A DNA stretch of 64,000 nt. It comes from Cheiracanthium punctorium (lineage: Eukaryota; Arthropoda; Arachnida; Araneae; Cheiracanthiidae). The translations under genes and the position numbers were made by a program. The stretch spans positions 310,001-374,000 of the forward strand of contig JAWZYV010002555.1 in the NCBI GenBank assembly GCA_038373885.1, written 5' to 3'. Position 1 is the stretch's first letter. The number at the start of each line of letters is the position of its first letter. The notes beneath the pieces were generated by a model. The model did no database searches. It worked only from the letters and a program-made list of their open reading frames with translations, and was not told the DNA's origin. Positions 1-11,958 of this stretch are shown here, in pieces.

Positions 1-216
1 ATATAGCTGTGCACATGGGCTTCGATAGTATTTTTCTAGGTTGGGGGGGGGGGGGACAAACTTCAAAAAATTTTTCAAGAGGGGGGCAAATTTCAAACGT
101 TTAACAAATTTAGTTCTGTTTCTGCCATTTGTTTACATCATGAGACATTAACCTAAAACTTTAAGGTGGGAGGAAGTGCCCTACCTTGCCCCCCCCCCTT
201 ATGGGCGCCCATGGCT
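1..216. repeat. G/C-run hAT-like MITE, copy 1 (partial)
   Basis: This segment starts near a GTGCACATGGGC-like end, has a G-run followed by an AT-rich core, and ends in a C-run followed by TTATGGGCGCCCATG. The same architecture and internal phrases recur at 44566-44775 and 56098-56283, so it is a dispersed non-autonomous element. The short inverted ends and G/C runs resemble hAT-type MITEs. The left boundary may lie outside the window. No coding potential is seen. Confidence 0.5.
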
Positions 217-1190
217 AGGCATTAATAAAAGCATGTACTATATTCATTCTGCGCCAGAAAGTTGATTTAGAGACTACGAGTGAAAACGACCAAAGAAAGA
301 ACGCAAAATTTTTGAACTGAAAATGAGTTGAGAGAGAGAGAGAGGTCAATGACGTTGACGCAGCGTTGTACAGGAAGTTAGCGGACAACAATTAACCGTT
401 AGTTGAATCATGTTAGATGATATGATACAAGAAAGCTGCCATAACTTGCTTTCAGATGCCTTTAAATCGTTTGCTGTGTAACAAAATGCCACAGGAAAAA
501 AAAAAAAAAAAAAGAATATTTTTTGTAGTTTTCTTTAATGCTTCAGCGTTTCTTCTTCTTCTTTTTTTTTGATCCACAGTTTAAGAAACATTTCACGTAG
601 AGGCAATTATTAGGTGACGCTATTTTTTCTCCCGACTACTCATGATATTATGGTTTGCCCAGTGACGTTTCTTGCATTGGAATCGGAGTTTTGCGTCATC
701 GCGGCCATTGGAATGCTTGGAAAAACCCAAAACGCTTATCCCATGGCTCATTCTGGTTTTGGTACATTTATTATCAAAATTTTTGAACCGATCTTGTCGT
801 AAAACAGGATTTAATGTTTCGAAATTTCGAGCATTTACTAAACAAACATGGGATAAAAACAAAATAAGCAGGGAAATTATTACGTGTTCGATAAGAAGGG
901 AATTCGTTAGTTGTATGCAGTTTTATTTTTTCTAAAAATAATTTTATGTTTTAGTTTAGCCAAGACATCGAAATTCTGTTTTAGTAGATTTTTGTGAGTT
1001 CTTTACTTTTTCATTTAGGAGAATAAAGTGAATATCACGTGAGAGAGGATTTTCTTGAGTGACTCTTATGCACTTTGACTTCCAGGGCGGCTCCCGTGGC
1101 CCCCTCCAAAATTTTGTTTTACATTCTTAGATTCGTTTATTTTGCGATTATACACGTTCAATTTGCGTTTTGAACAATTTACAGGCCTAT
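217..1190. other. Gene-free stretch with simple repeats
   Basis: I see no gene here. It holds a short GA run near 330, an A-run near 500, a CT-rich tract near 550-570 and otherwise AT-rich sequence. The small open frames at 614-935 overlap each other on both strands and show no domain. Confidence 0.5.
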
Positions 1191-1199
1191 GTAAAAAGT

Positions 1200-1400
1200 T
1201 CCATGGCTCCCTCCGAGAATTCTAGGGTACCTGCCTAGGATGAGGGGTGTTTTAGTCGGAGGATTTTCGAAGGGGTTTTAACGCCTATTCGGGTTACATC
1301 TGAAGAAAACCGACCAAATCTCCGGACCGATAGATCGACAGCCGCGCGACGGGCCCGATCCCGGAACCTTCACACTTCAGCCGAATTCAGTCTGGAGCCG
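1200..1400 (-). repeat. tRNA-derived SINE fragment, antisense
   Basis: The stretch contains the phrase AGATCGACAGCCGCGCG followed by GGGCCCGA and an antisense tRNA-like tail. The same order of phrases recurs at 18841-19030, 19078-19178 plus 20581-20690, 44440-44530 and 45005-45190. In the better copies the reverse strand shows TGGCCGAGTGG, which fits an RNA polymerase III A box of the Ser/Leu tRNA type. This copy lacks the tRNA head. Confidence 0.5.
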
Positions 1401-1591
1401 CTCTTGTTTCACTTTAATTAGAAAGATACCTCGCAGGGACGGAAAATAACTGCATACGTAAAAGAAGCACTAGAAAAAAAAAAAAAAAAAGTCGTGATAT
1501 TGAAATTTCTGATTGCGATACATATGCTTAATTTTAAAATTTTATGATTGAATAAGCATTTGAAATTTATTTAACCCTGTGAAGCAAAACC

Positions 1592-1636
1592 ATTTCCCAA
1601 TGCTGAAAAAAGGCTAGCATTTTTCAGCATTGGGAA
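1592..1636. repeat. Perfect short hairpin
   Basis: Two arms reading TTCCCAATGCTGAAAA and its complement flank a loop of about 10 bases. The arms are perfectly complementary over about 17 bp. It lies in gene-free sequence and could be a folded remnant of a palindromic MITE or simply an inverted repeat; nothing around it suggests a function. Confidence 0.6.
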
Positions 1637-3553
1637 GTCTCTATCCAGTTGCTCTTCTATATCAAAGTATTTCCACCGTATTCTTCCATTTTTCAGCAGA
1701 TGCCAGTGCTGTTAAAAATAATCCTGACAATTTTTATGGGAAATGATGTGCTAAAAAGTAAAGGGGATTCTCGTGGAACTATGCCACCCTCAAGTACTTT
1801 TATAGAAATCAAACTTATTCTTTGTGACTGACAACAGTCAAAACGTCAGAGTTTTGTGTCCTCAAGGTGAGGACACCACTCATTAACTTAACGGGTTGAA
1901 ACCATTTTATTATTATGAAAGCTCCTGGTACTTACTGTAAAGTAAACACCGCAATCCAGTACCGGAGCCGCCGCGACAGACGGTTTCTCTAGTATACTAG
2001 CCGCCTACGGCAACCAGTTCTGGCCGTCGATGGCCGCTTCTGGGCCAAAATATGCAACCTACGGCACACGGGCCTCTTCGGAGCGAAATTTGCAACATAC
2101 TAAAATAATTCTATAACTAACTTTTTCGTTTAAAATAGGGATGTAACGGATATTGATTTTGCCTGATACCGGATATCCGAAGCTCCTTTGGTTGCCGGAT
2201 ACGGATATCCGGCACTAAACGAGTATTTACATATTCAGTGTCTTTTTCATTTTTTCATATAATGACATCAGAACAATAAATTATAAACATGTTTAACACA
2301 TCATTTAAGTATTTTTTTAATAATTGACTTATAATTTACAAAAACTAAATATCTTTACATATATGTGCATAAAAATGTTACTTAAAATGCAAACAGTTAA
2401 AATATTCTTTTTATGTATACAGTGCTGGCAGAAGGAAAAAAAATATCCATGACACATTTATTAAAATATCTGTAATTGTAGATTATTTTCACAAAGAAAT
2501 GCATACTTTTTTTATTTATTTATTTAAGAATAATATATCTATTACTTTTTTTTTTAATTTAAGAATAAGATATCTATTTTGATATGATACCTTTGATAGA
2601 TGAGTTATTTTTTTCCAAAAATGGGTTTAATGCTTTTTTTTTTCTGTTTTATTCAATTAATATTATATACATGCGATTTTTAGTCTTATTTTAAGTTAAA
2701 TTACTTTTAGAGATTGATAAATAAAAAGAAAATTCCTTTTAAATATTTATAAAACAGGATTTTTTCAGGTTATGCATTAAATTTCTTTAATAAAAGAAAC
2801 TACAAATTAAAAAACAAAAACAGATCTGTTTAATTGTTTAGCTTCTAAAATATATGAGCATTTTTTCACAGTACTAAAACTTATATGGCACAAAAAAGGG
2901 GGAGGGTAAATTAAAAAAAAAATCTCCCTGCCGCTATAAATAAATTTTGAAGACAGAATAATCGGAGTTTTTTGTTCATTATCCGATTTCTGGAACAAAT
3001 AAAAAATATTGGAGAAACTCGATGGGGAGAGAGTATAAAATTACATTATTACATCATTTTTGGTATTAAAATGAGAGAAACTGCATATAATGAATGCACA
3101 TATTTTTCAAATGATACTACACAGTTCTTGTCATTAAACTTCCCCGATAAACAGCAGTCTACAGCTGAAAAGGATGAGATCACCTCCAAATTTGCACATG
3201 GACACTACATGAGATGCGTTTAAGTTTTTTTTTTTTTTTAAATTTGGAAAATGTCCGCTAAGCAGCACTTTGCAGCATGAAATCAGCTCTAAATTTGAGC
3301 CTAACTAGTTATAAATGTGCTCAAAAACTACTGAACAAATGTTGAAATTGTGTGTTTATTTTGAATGATTCATTTCCAGTGTTATATTTGTTGTTTTTTC
3401 ATGTTTAACAGCAACTTGAACATTTTTAACCTTAACTTTCTAATCAAAATTTCCTAAGCACTTTTCATGTATAGTCTATAAAACAAATTTGGTTACTATC
3501 TGTTCACCCGTTTCAGTGCTAAAACCCTACTCAGGGGAAGTTCAGTTATTACT

Positions 3554-4431
3554 AAGGTGACCATACGTCCCGTTTTGAACGGGACAGTCCCGTTTTTAGG
3601 TGGCTTGTCCCGTTGTCCCCACAGCTTCGGGACATCGTAATGTCCCGTTTTGAACGGGACAGTCCCGTTGTCCCCAAGCACAGCTTCGGGACATCGTAAT
3701 GTCCCGTTTTTAGAAAATGTCCCCTGCAATGCCCCGTTTTTGAAAGACAGCAACCCACGCTAACGATTTCAATAAAAGCCGCTAAAAATCTAAAATCGTC
3801 CAACGGCAGTGTCTGTACAAAAAAAAAAAAAAAAAAAAAAACCCTGACCTCCCTCCCTCTCCTCTCGAGACGCAAAGAAAACGATGGGGGGATGTATTGT
3901 TTTTGTGTTTGTTCTTTTAATGTTCTTTTGTTGTCAACTATTTCAATTTATTTCTTTTTTTAAAGTCATGTTCCTTTTTTGCTTATCCCCCCCCCTTCGA
4001 TCTCCACTTTACTTTTCCCTTTTCACTCTGGTTTTCTAAGAAATTTTTCCCTTCCGAATGACAATTGTCTTTTTTCTCTTTGTCCTTTTGTTTACATTTC
4101 TCACGTTCCTACCTTCCTGCCTTGTGTCGGATGGTGTTTTTGAATTCGAAGAAGGGCCTACCCCTTGTACCACCCGAAACGTACGTCTTTCATTATTTTT
4201 TATAGTATATGTGTGTTTTAGCAAAGTTTTTTTTTTCATATTAACATTAACACAAGCTTTTTTTGAGCGTTTTCTTAACAACTAAAAGATACCCAGACCA
4301 GTAAATTCAGTCTCTCTACACTATTACTTTATAAACAGTAGATGTCCTGTTATGAGGAAAAAAATAAATACACTATTGCCAAAAAAAGTAGTAGATGTCC
4401 CGTTTTGAAGGAAAAAATAAATGGTCACGTT
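3554..4431. mobile_element. MITE-like element nested in the hAT element, 10-bp target duplication
   Basis: The ends are AAGGTGACCAT and ATGGTCACGTT, an 11-bp inverted pair with one mismatch. A perfect 10-bp direct repeat AGTTATTACT (3544-3553 and 4432-4441) flanks them. A 9-11 bp duplication fits Mutator-like elements better than hAT, but the class is not proven. The left part contains two copies of a GTCCCGTTTTGAACGGGAC-bearing unit (3569-3720). The open frames through this GC-rich tandem repeat are not considered genes. Confidence 0.75.
3569..3720. repeat. Two-copy tandem repeat with GTCCCG palindromes
   Basis: A unit of about 90 bases containing GTCCCGTTTTGAACGGGAC, GTCCCGTTGTCCCC and ACAGCTTCGGGACATCGTAA occurs twice in a row. 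Each unit holds a self-complementary CCCGTTTTGAACGGG. It forms the subterminal part of the element starting at 3554. Confidence 0.8.
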
Positions 4432-4695
4432 AGTTATTACTATCCTGTACATTACATTATATTTTCAACTTTATCATTGCCACTAAATATTATTGATATA
4501 ATTTTGAGTCTATTCTTTTCATTTTTAGTGAGGAAAGTAGCATTAAATTTCAGATTAAATAATACTTTGTTGCATGGTGAAAATAAATTAATTATAGTAT
4601 ATACTTTCCAATTTAATGTTTACATGAGAGATACTGAAATATATATACATATATAAATTTAAAAAAAAAAATCAGAATGTAACACAATAAGACGC

Positions 4696-4722
4696 TCACA
4701 CACACACACACACACACACACA
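4696..4722. repeat. CA microsatellite
   Basis: A simple CA repeat of about 13 units inside the hAT element. Confidence 0.9.
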
Positions 4723-5327
4723 AACAACCCTTCAGAAAACTGTTTTCCCCCCAAAATTGCATGGAGGTTTTAAAGCATTCTTATTTATACTCATGAATAG
4801 AGTACTTATTATGTTTCATGTTTTGCATGATAAACAAAAGTTTTTCAGCATTATGTGGAGCCAAACGATTTTTATTATCTGCATAAATTCATTTTGCTGA
4901 ACTAAATAAACGTTCAGATTACCGAGCTTGGTGGAGCTGATAGCTATTTTAAAACAAGTAGCTTCATTCGTGGAAATAGTACCTACCCAGGTTATTTTCA
5001 GCCCCACCCACTAATTCAATCTTGGATAGAGACCTGATATTGCAAATCAATTTGATTGCATAATAAGACATCAATCAAAAAATTTATCCGTCTTATGTAT
5101 CACTTTATCAAGAATGTTCAAGCATAATTTTTCACCCTGACCCATGCGTATTACAGATAGAACTTTAGTAGTATATAGCCGGATAAACGGCAGAGAAGCC
5201 AGATATCCGGCTGAGGTGATGGATATCCGGTAGTTATGATTCGGATATCCGACGGTATTTCGGATATTGAAAAATCAGCCAGATGGGCCAGATACCGGAT
5301 ACTTGCCGGATATCCGTTACATCCCTA

Positions 5328-7908
5328 GTTTAAAATCGATACTTTAATAAATACAATTGTTAGTAGCAAAATGTCTTTGAAGGGGCGGCTGGAGAGATCA
5401 CTATATTCAATCTGTAATGTAGTGTTTCTTTAAAATATTTTTCTTTGTAACAATAAAACTTTCGCTCGAACATCCATTTTTATTTAAATAAAATTAGTGA
5501 AAAATTAGTAAAATAATAACTATAATGAATAGTTTTATACAGTTTTTTTTTATTATAGTAAATTAATAAATTTGGTTAGTTAAAATATGGCCTTGAAATC
5601 ATTTTGCGCATTGTAAAATTATTTAATCCTTTTGAATACTAAATTTCCGTTTTATAGAATGATTGATATAATTTTTAAATAAATTAGAAGTAATTTACTG
5701 AATAAGTAATTAATTATACATGTAATTAATTTTGTATTAAACTACTCCTTAGGTGAAGCAGAAATCTGCTTTTTAGGATTTAGTTAACAATATAATTCAT
5801 ATATGTCGCCATCTAACAATCTGCTGCGCCTTTTTCTCTCTGTGCTTCGCTTTTCTGTTTACTTTTTCAAAGCGTGATATATCGCTAGATATTTAGAATT
5901 GAAAATAACTGCAAGTTTGAAAAAGGTTAATTTTTTAGAGATCTTTCGAACTGTACAAAAAGTTTTTGCTGTTAGTAAGAGATATAAATGTCGTTTTTAT
6001 CAAAATTTCAACATGGCAGCAGATGCACCGTCCGTCAGCGATGAGTCGATCCCGAATCGTTACGAACAACATGCTTATTATTTAGATACCTGGAACGCTC
6101 GTTTTATCACGTGACCATAAGCGATCGCTCAGGCTATCGCTGTACTTTTAAGTTTTAAATACGCGCTTGCTTCTTAGTTTCTTTTAATTATGTTATCAGA
6201 CAAGAAATTAAATTTATATTAAGATGTTTTTTTTTTAAACTTCCTTTTCTATAATCACTGTGAAAGTGACTGGAAAAAAATCAGCTTATATCATTCATGG
6301 GTGAAATATTTTTAAATAAGAAATGATACATTTTGGATGAAAAAAAAAATGGATGAGTTATTTTCATATAAGAATAATAATAACAAGAATAAATATCAGA
6401 CAACTTGATTCATTTAAATTGGTTGTGCTTTAAAAATATATTCTGATAATATATACTTAAAAATACAGCTATTCTTACAAAAATATATTCTAATAATAAA
6501 TGAAAAATAATTTCATAATATTATGCACGTTTCCAGTTATAGTACACTTTGGATATTTGCTAGCGCGACGAGATGGTATAATTCGTGGTGCTAAGTACGC
6601 CTATCTGCAAACGATTATGTAAATGAAAATATGGATACCGGTTTTCCGGTAACCTTAAATGAACAGTAATTATAGGTTGTGAGCATGTGTAAATCGCCAA
6701 ATAATGAAAAGTCGCCTTTGGTGGCAAGCTATCCTATCTGTTCCGTAGTTTTTATTAACTTTACATGTACGCAAATCGCCAAATAATGAAAAATCGCCAT
6801 GGGTGGCAAATTCGCAAGGTGTCCAATGGGTTTTACATTATTAAAAATATAGCTGAAACAGATATTCTGATTTTATTACGCTTTAGCTCCTAATTAATAT
6901 AAATTTGAATGGCAACATTAAATATCATTGTGTTTCTGAGGAGTGCAAATAATTTTTCCAGCGATTATAAGCGGAGTCCGCACTCCAGGTGGAGTATAGC
7001 TCAGGACCCGTAGAACACGGATTCCCATAACAAAATATCTTCCGTGTTATGAGGGGGAGGGAGTCTACTGTAGTGTGGAGTTTAAATTTTTATGTACCAA
7101 TGAACATGCAAGAATCAAGCAATGTGTAGCTCAGTAACATTCTATCTGATCCAATCTTCGGGTTTTGTCTGTTGAAATTATGTCTTTTTTACGAAAAAGC
7201 CTTATTAGGGGCCGAATGCCTCATACGAAAAGCGAGCGTAGCAAGTCTGGGGTCCTTGGCCCCTAGTTTAATAAATAAAACATTAGATTTCCTTTTGAAG
7301 CAGACGAATTTAAAATAATTGTTAGACGGTTTTCATTTTATGTTATGAAATCTTAATTGAATGAGTCATGTGACAAACCATCAAGATTTTTTTATTTCAC
7401 GATGTGCAAAAATACCCTTTTTAACAAATCTATCTGCAGCATTTGGTATGCATTTGTAAGAAACCCCCTGTGTCACGTGACTGATGATCTATTATCGTTA
7501 AATGATGCTAATATAATATTTTATTGTCTGCTACGCCCGACTTGGATAAGTTTTATACCTGAATAAGTTTTTGAAACTTTCATTCAGTTCGAATTGTGCG
7601 TCTTTCTGCACAGCTTTTCCCCATTCTATTTCTATTGTATTACATCCAGAAAAAGGATGTTGGGAGTATTAATTTTAATTTTGTTTAATCACTCATGAAT
7701 GATACATTTTTCAACTTAATGGAATAAGGAAAGAAAGTAGGGAAGATGCATGGATTATGATATGCTTTTAATCTATAGCACTTCAGTGCATACTTAAAAT
7801 CTGAAAGTGTTTCGGATTTTCTTTTTTTTCCCCTTCCCGTTTTTTGATATTCTAAAAGAATGGCCAATATATCCAGAAGCTCTTCGGAATTAATATAGGA
7901 CAAAAATA
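5328..7908. other. AT-rich gene-free stretch
   Basis: I see no supported gene. A phrase with AATCGCCAAATAATGAAAA followed by TCGCC and GGTGGCAA occurs twice (about 6688-6727 and 6772-6811). A short inverted pair TAGGGGCC/GGCCCCTA is at 7206-7266. The open frame at 5899-6114 has no recognisable domain. Confidence 0.4.
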
Positions 7909-8480
7909 TCAGGTTGTAACGAAAGTTCTCCGCCAAATCTGCTTGAGTCAGCTCCAGCGGCACCCAGCAATTGAACTTTTACATGAAGTTTATGTGATGC
8001 ATAGCATGGCTAATGGGTATGGCATTCATGTGTAACTCTTAAGTTAGCTCTCAAGTGGTTCAATACTGATCTTCTTCCAGAAGTTCTCGCAGGTGGCCCT
8101 CTTCAACATCAGTAGGCCGGCCAGATAGGTCTGCTCCTTGAATGTCATAGACCCTGTTTTTGAACTTTCAGGACCAAACCCTCACAGTGCCATATGATAC
8201 AACATTAGAATCTAAATGACACACATAATTCTTTGACATTCTGTAGCACTTTTTGCAACAGAACTGGAAGTAAATGATGGTTCTAATTCAGTAACGTGAT
8301 AGCTCCATTTCAGATACCTTGTACTTAATGATAACGATATTTTTTTACAAAACAGTGTTCTAAAGTAAGTATCTTTCTTCCAAATGACAAATATTGTTTG
8401 ACAAAATAGGATCAAACACACCAACGTGAACTGTTTGCAGGCGATATTAGTGGTGGCGGAAAACTTTCGTTACAACCTAA
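7909..8480 (-). mobile_element. mariner-type transposon, internally deleted
   Basis: The ends read TCAGGTTGTAACGAAAGTT (left) and the complement of TTAGGTTGTAACGAAAGTT (right), with matching sequence continuing to CCGCC, flanked by TA on both sides (7907-7908 and 8481-8482). On the minus strand about 7990-8215 translates to a broken mariner HTH and linker, including SGRPTDV followed by HLRELLEED and a TT.EL segment. Stops interrupt it and the catalytic part is missing. Confidence 0.75.
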
Positions 8481-8529
8481 TAATTAGTATATTTTTGTAG
8501 ATTTTTATCATTAAACCATCTTATTTTTG

Positions 8530-8680
8530 TACCCAGGTACGACCCAACATGGTAAGCATCGCATCGATGTGCCGGCTTTGAAGGGGCGTCATTTCCAACT
8601 CAAAAACTAAGTACAGCATAAAAGGGGACGTCTTTTTTACGTTAGCAGGGGCTGCCACGTATCATAGGGTCCGCCCTGTT
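8530..8680. repeat. Dispersed repeat, copy 1
   Basis: It contains AGCATCGCATCG, a GGGGCG block and TTTTTTACGTT followed by GCAGGGGC. The same order of phrases is found at 44165-44335. The family is not identified. Confidence 0.45.
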
Positions 8681-8819
8681 TGTAACCATCTTAAATTCCA
8701 TTCAGAATCTGAGAGATTTCAGCGCCAAGGAAGGCGGTGAGCAACAGGATTCTCTCTATTAACATGGCGAACCAACTGGTCGCCGGAGGCGGCTAGTAAT
8801 TTACAAAAGAAAATTATAT

Positions 8820-9240
8820 TAAAAATAAATTTCAAAATGTTCAAGAAATTCGAAACCCATAGTTTAAGTTGAATGACCACTTGTCAATCTACTAAATTTT
8901 ACTTCATTTGCTTTAGCCATTTTTATTCAATGCATGAAGAAAATGATCATTTTCAAGCAATTTTTTAAAAATCTAATTGCAATTCTTCAAAAATTCTAAG
9001 CCTGCAGTTTAAGTTGAATAACCATTAATCATTGTACCAATGTTAATTTTATTTGCTTTGATTGTTTGGTGATGCACTTACAAAAATTCATACATTTTAA
9101 GAAATTTTCTCAAAAGTTTCAAATATTTGACGCCTATATTTCAAACTCGATAGTACATCAGCATCAAATTTCATTTCATATGCTTTCATGGTTTTTACGT
9201 GATGCGTGATTTAATTCCAAGTATTGTGCAGACAGCAATG
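8820..9240. repeat. Degenerate copies of the 155-bp repeat unit
   Basis: Phrases such as TTTAAGTTGAATGACCAC, GCTTTAGCC and TTTTTACGTGATGCG recur at about 150-base spacing. They match, with many changes, the subrepeat that builds the array at 21954-29280. This is an old, isolated relative of that family. Confidence 0.5.
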
Positions 9241-9773
9241 CAGATTTTATTACGTTTTTATTTTTCTGGAATAATGGAGATGAAAGTTTTTTTTTGCACA
9301 AATACGAACATATACCTGTCAACTTTTATGGATTACACATAAAATGTATGGATGATGAGTATCAGGATTTTTTGCTTTTCTTTTTTTCAATCCTTTCTTT
9401 TTCCATCCTACTTGAGAGTAAATATTTTTCCTTTAGTACTTTTATTTAAAGCTCCATTTCCATAAGAACAAAAACTGATTCCTATTTAGTATTTAAATTT
9501 ATTTTTTTAATCCTCCCTGCCCTCTTCAAGGAAACCAGTAAAGAAAAAAAAAATATATTACTTGAGTGGAGTAGGCTCAGATATAGTTTGAAAGTATTTA
9601 AAATTTTTAAAAAGAACATGTGGACAATGAAAGCAAACAAGAAATAAATTAAATTTTAACAAATGGTAACAAGAGTATAAGTTGTTAGTAGTTAGTAACA
9701 AAAGTTCATAAAAAAAAAATAGTGTTACTGATGTCAGGTAAAATAATACGGATAATAAATAATTTTGCATATA

Positions 9774-10471
9774 CAGTCGGACTTCTAATGAAGTTGCAAA
9801 ATCCCAGAAAAAAGTTCGCTATATGGAAAATTCGTTAAATAGAGATATACCTTTTAAATGCTTCAAGCAGAATACAGCTGATTTTAATTTATAAACACTT
9901 ATTATTGTTGAAGAAAGTAGTTATTCACACTTTTTAAAATTAATTTTTTTTTAACTTATCAAAAAGAAGTTTGCAAGGAGAAACAGAAAAGGTAAAAAAA
10001 AAAAGTCTGAAATTATACCGTATTTTTGGTTTAAGTAAATCAATTTACAGTAAAATTAAAATGAATTTCAATGTAATTATTGTATTCATTGTAATAAGTA
10101 AATTAAGAATACATTATGATCATGTGGTACTGTTGGAACTTATTAAATTTAAGCACTCGTGATCCTTAATTGCTGAAAAAGTCTGTTAATTTATTCTGAT
10201 TTTTAACAGCGATTTTACTACTCTCCGTGAGTTAAGACACCAGGTGAAACCAGTTCAAGGTCACTGATAAAATTGAAATGTAGTAAAAGAAAAAAATAAT
10301 TTTGTAATATTGAGAAATATTTAGAGAAATATCGAAAAAAAAAAAGTTAAACTCCAAGAAAAACTTTGTTAAATAGAGAATGAATTTCGCTATTTGGAGG
10401 CTTTTTTTATGAAGAAATTCGCAAAATGTTCTTGGTTCCCAGGAAAAATTTGCAAAATAGAAGTACGACTG
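9774..10471. mobile_element. pogo/Tigger-type MITE, 0.7 kb
   Basis: Inverted ends CAGTCGGACTTCT and AGAAGTACGACTG are flanked by TA (9772-9773 and 10472-10473). Subterminal phrases of the kind AATTCG..AAATAGAG recur in both halves. No transposase frame is present. The TA duplication and CAGT start fit the Tc1/mariner superfamily, pogo branch. Confidence 0.7.
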
Positions 10472-11785
10472 TAATGTCACTGATGTTAATTTTCTCAGGT
10501 TGGCAGGCATGCGAACAATGATAAGCATCCCAGAGTCAGTTAATCAGTGATTGCTTAATTATATATTTGTATAGTGTATGTTTCAGATTTTTTACTGAAT
10601 GTTTTGTTTACTTATAAATTTACTGTTTATAAGAATACATGTCATAGGATAGCTTGTGAAAAGATAGAGCCTGATTATGACCAACAGTGGCCCCCCAGGC
10701 ATTGATGAATTTAGGGTCCCCATCTATGAAATTTGTTTTTATTTTTCATAAAATTTTGACATAAAAAAGGACATTTCAGAACAAATGATTAATGATAATT
10801 TGAAATTTGGGGGGGGGGGGGCTGGGCAAAGTTCCGATTTTCCCATGTGATAATGCCCTGAGTGTAAATTAAATTTAGGAGGCGGGGTATTCCCCCCCTA
10901 GCCAACTGGATGCGCAGCCTTTTTGATTGCAATGGACTAGATTGGTAGTTATAGATGGGGACGCTCGAGACTTCTGACTGGGGGCAGTCATTGCTTGAGC
11001 ACTGTGATGTGATTGCAAGTAAGTGCAAAGTATGTGTGCTTTTTATTATAATTTAAATAATGTATGATTGTGGCTAAAAGAAAATTCTATCATTTCGATT
11101 TTTAAAAATTAGATCTCAAAAAATTTGTTCTAAAATCTAAAAAAAAAAAAATCAGTAAAAAACGAGAAATAGACAAAAGAATGATGCAACTGGAAAATCT
11201 TTTGCTTAAGAAATGATGTTCAAGCGATCATGCAAACTAAATACTTAATATATTTCACAGTGCTTTCAAATTTGTTTATTTTGCATGATCATCGCTAATT
11301 TATGTGCATTTTCCCGTAGTGTCCGGGAGCATTACTACTCCTAGAGACAAGTTGGGGAAATGCACCAAATTGGCAAATTCTGAAATTGTGCTAAGAAGAA
11401 ATTTACCCATTCTTCTGATAGTACAATATATTCCCATCTCCATCAGTGTACAGTCTCCATTCCATAATCAAAACTTTAAACTCTTTTTTCACTAAATTTT
11501 ATTTTCATCTCAAACTTGTAATATTTTTATTCTGCATCAAATTTCGAACATTTTTGCAACTGAAAGTTTTTTAATAAAGAGCTAACCATTGCAAAGAAAA
11601 AAAAAAATAGTTAGATGTGGACTCAAAATAAACATATGCATGTATATACAGTAACTAATTTTAAGCGTTCTTCAAAAAAGCCTGAAATTTTGTTTTGAAA
11701 AAAACAATGGGAAACATGCAATATGTAACACAGAGGTTTAAAAGAAAAAAAAAATGAAACATACATTTTCTTAACATGAAATCTA
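10472..11785. other. Gene-free stretch downstream of the EXD1-like gene
   Basis: I see no supported gene. It contains a G-run at 10808-10821 and AT-rich sequence. The frame at 11304-11495 has no domain and no convincing splice context. Confidence 0.4.
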
Positions 11786-11787
11786 TT

Positions 11788-11793
11788 TATTCA
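11788..11793 (-). terminator. Candidate poly(A) signal of the EXD1-like gene
   Basis: TTTATT on the plus strand reads AATAAA on the minus strand, about 165 bases after the stop codon of the gene at 11959-13170. The call rests on position and hexamer only. Confidence 0.4.
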
Positions 11794-11958
11794 TTGGCTC
11801 CTTCACTGTGTACATTTATACACAATATTAATTGTGTTCACATATATACACAATATTACTGATTACCATATTATTCAATATATATGATTATTATATAATT
11901 AACAATTACTAAACAAAACATAATATACAATTATAATACAAGATTGTTGTTTCAAACA

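Larger units (their letters stand above)
2136..5327. mobile_element. hAT-superfamily DNA transposon, non-autonomous, 3.2 kb
   Basis: Terminal inverted repeats read TAGGGATGTAACGGATAT at 2136 and the exact complement at 5310-5327. An 8-bp direct duplication GTTTAAAA (2128-2135 and 5328-5335) flanks them. Eight-base duplications and a TAGGG start are typical of hAT elements. Subterminal GGATATCCGG motifs are repeated near both ends, as expected for transposase-binding sites. I see no transposase reading frame. A second transposon is inserted at 3554-4431. Confidence 0.9.
1997..8796. mobile_element. Possible composite element bounded by CTAGCCGCC inverted ends
   Basis: The left end (1997-2019) and the right end (8774-8796, opposite strand) match over about 23 bases with two or three differences. 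Both begin CTAGCCGCC and are flanked directly by TA, as for Tc1/mariner-type insertion. If real, the 6.8 kb between them contains the hAT element at 2136-5327 and the mariner at 7909-8480. The two ends could also be independent fragments of one family that happen to face each other. Confidence 0.35.

Noticed and set aside
3496..3875. Minus-strand frames of 85 and 107 residues
   Set aside because: They run through the GTCCCG tandem repeat and an A/T homopolymer; the peptide is a repeat product with no domain.
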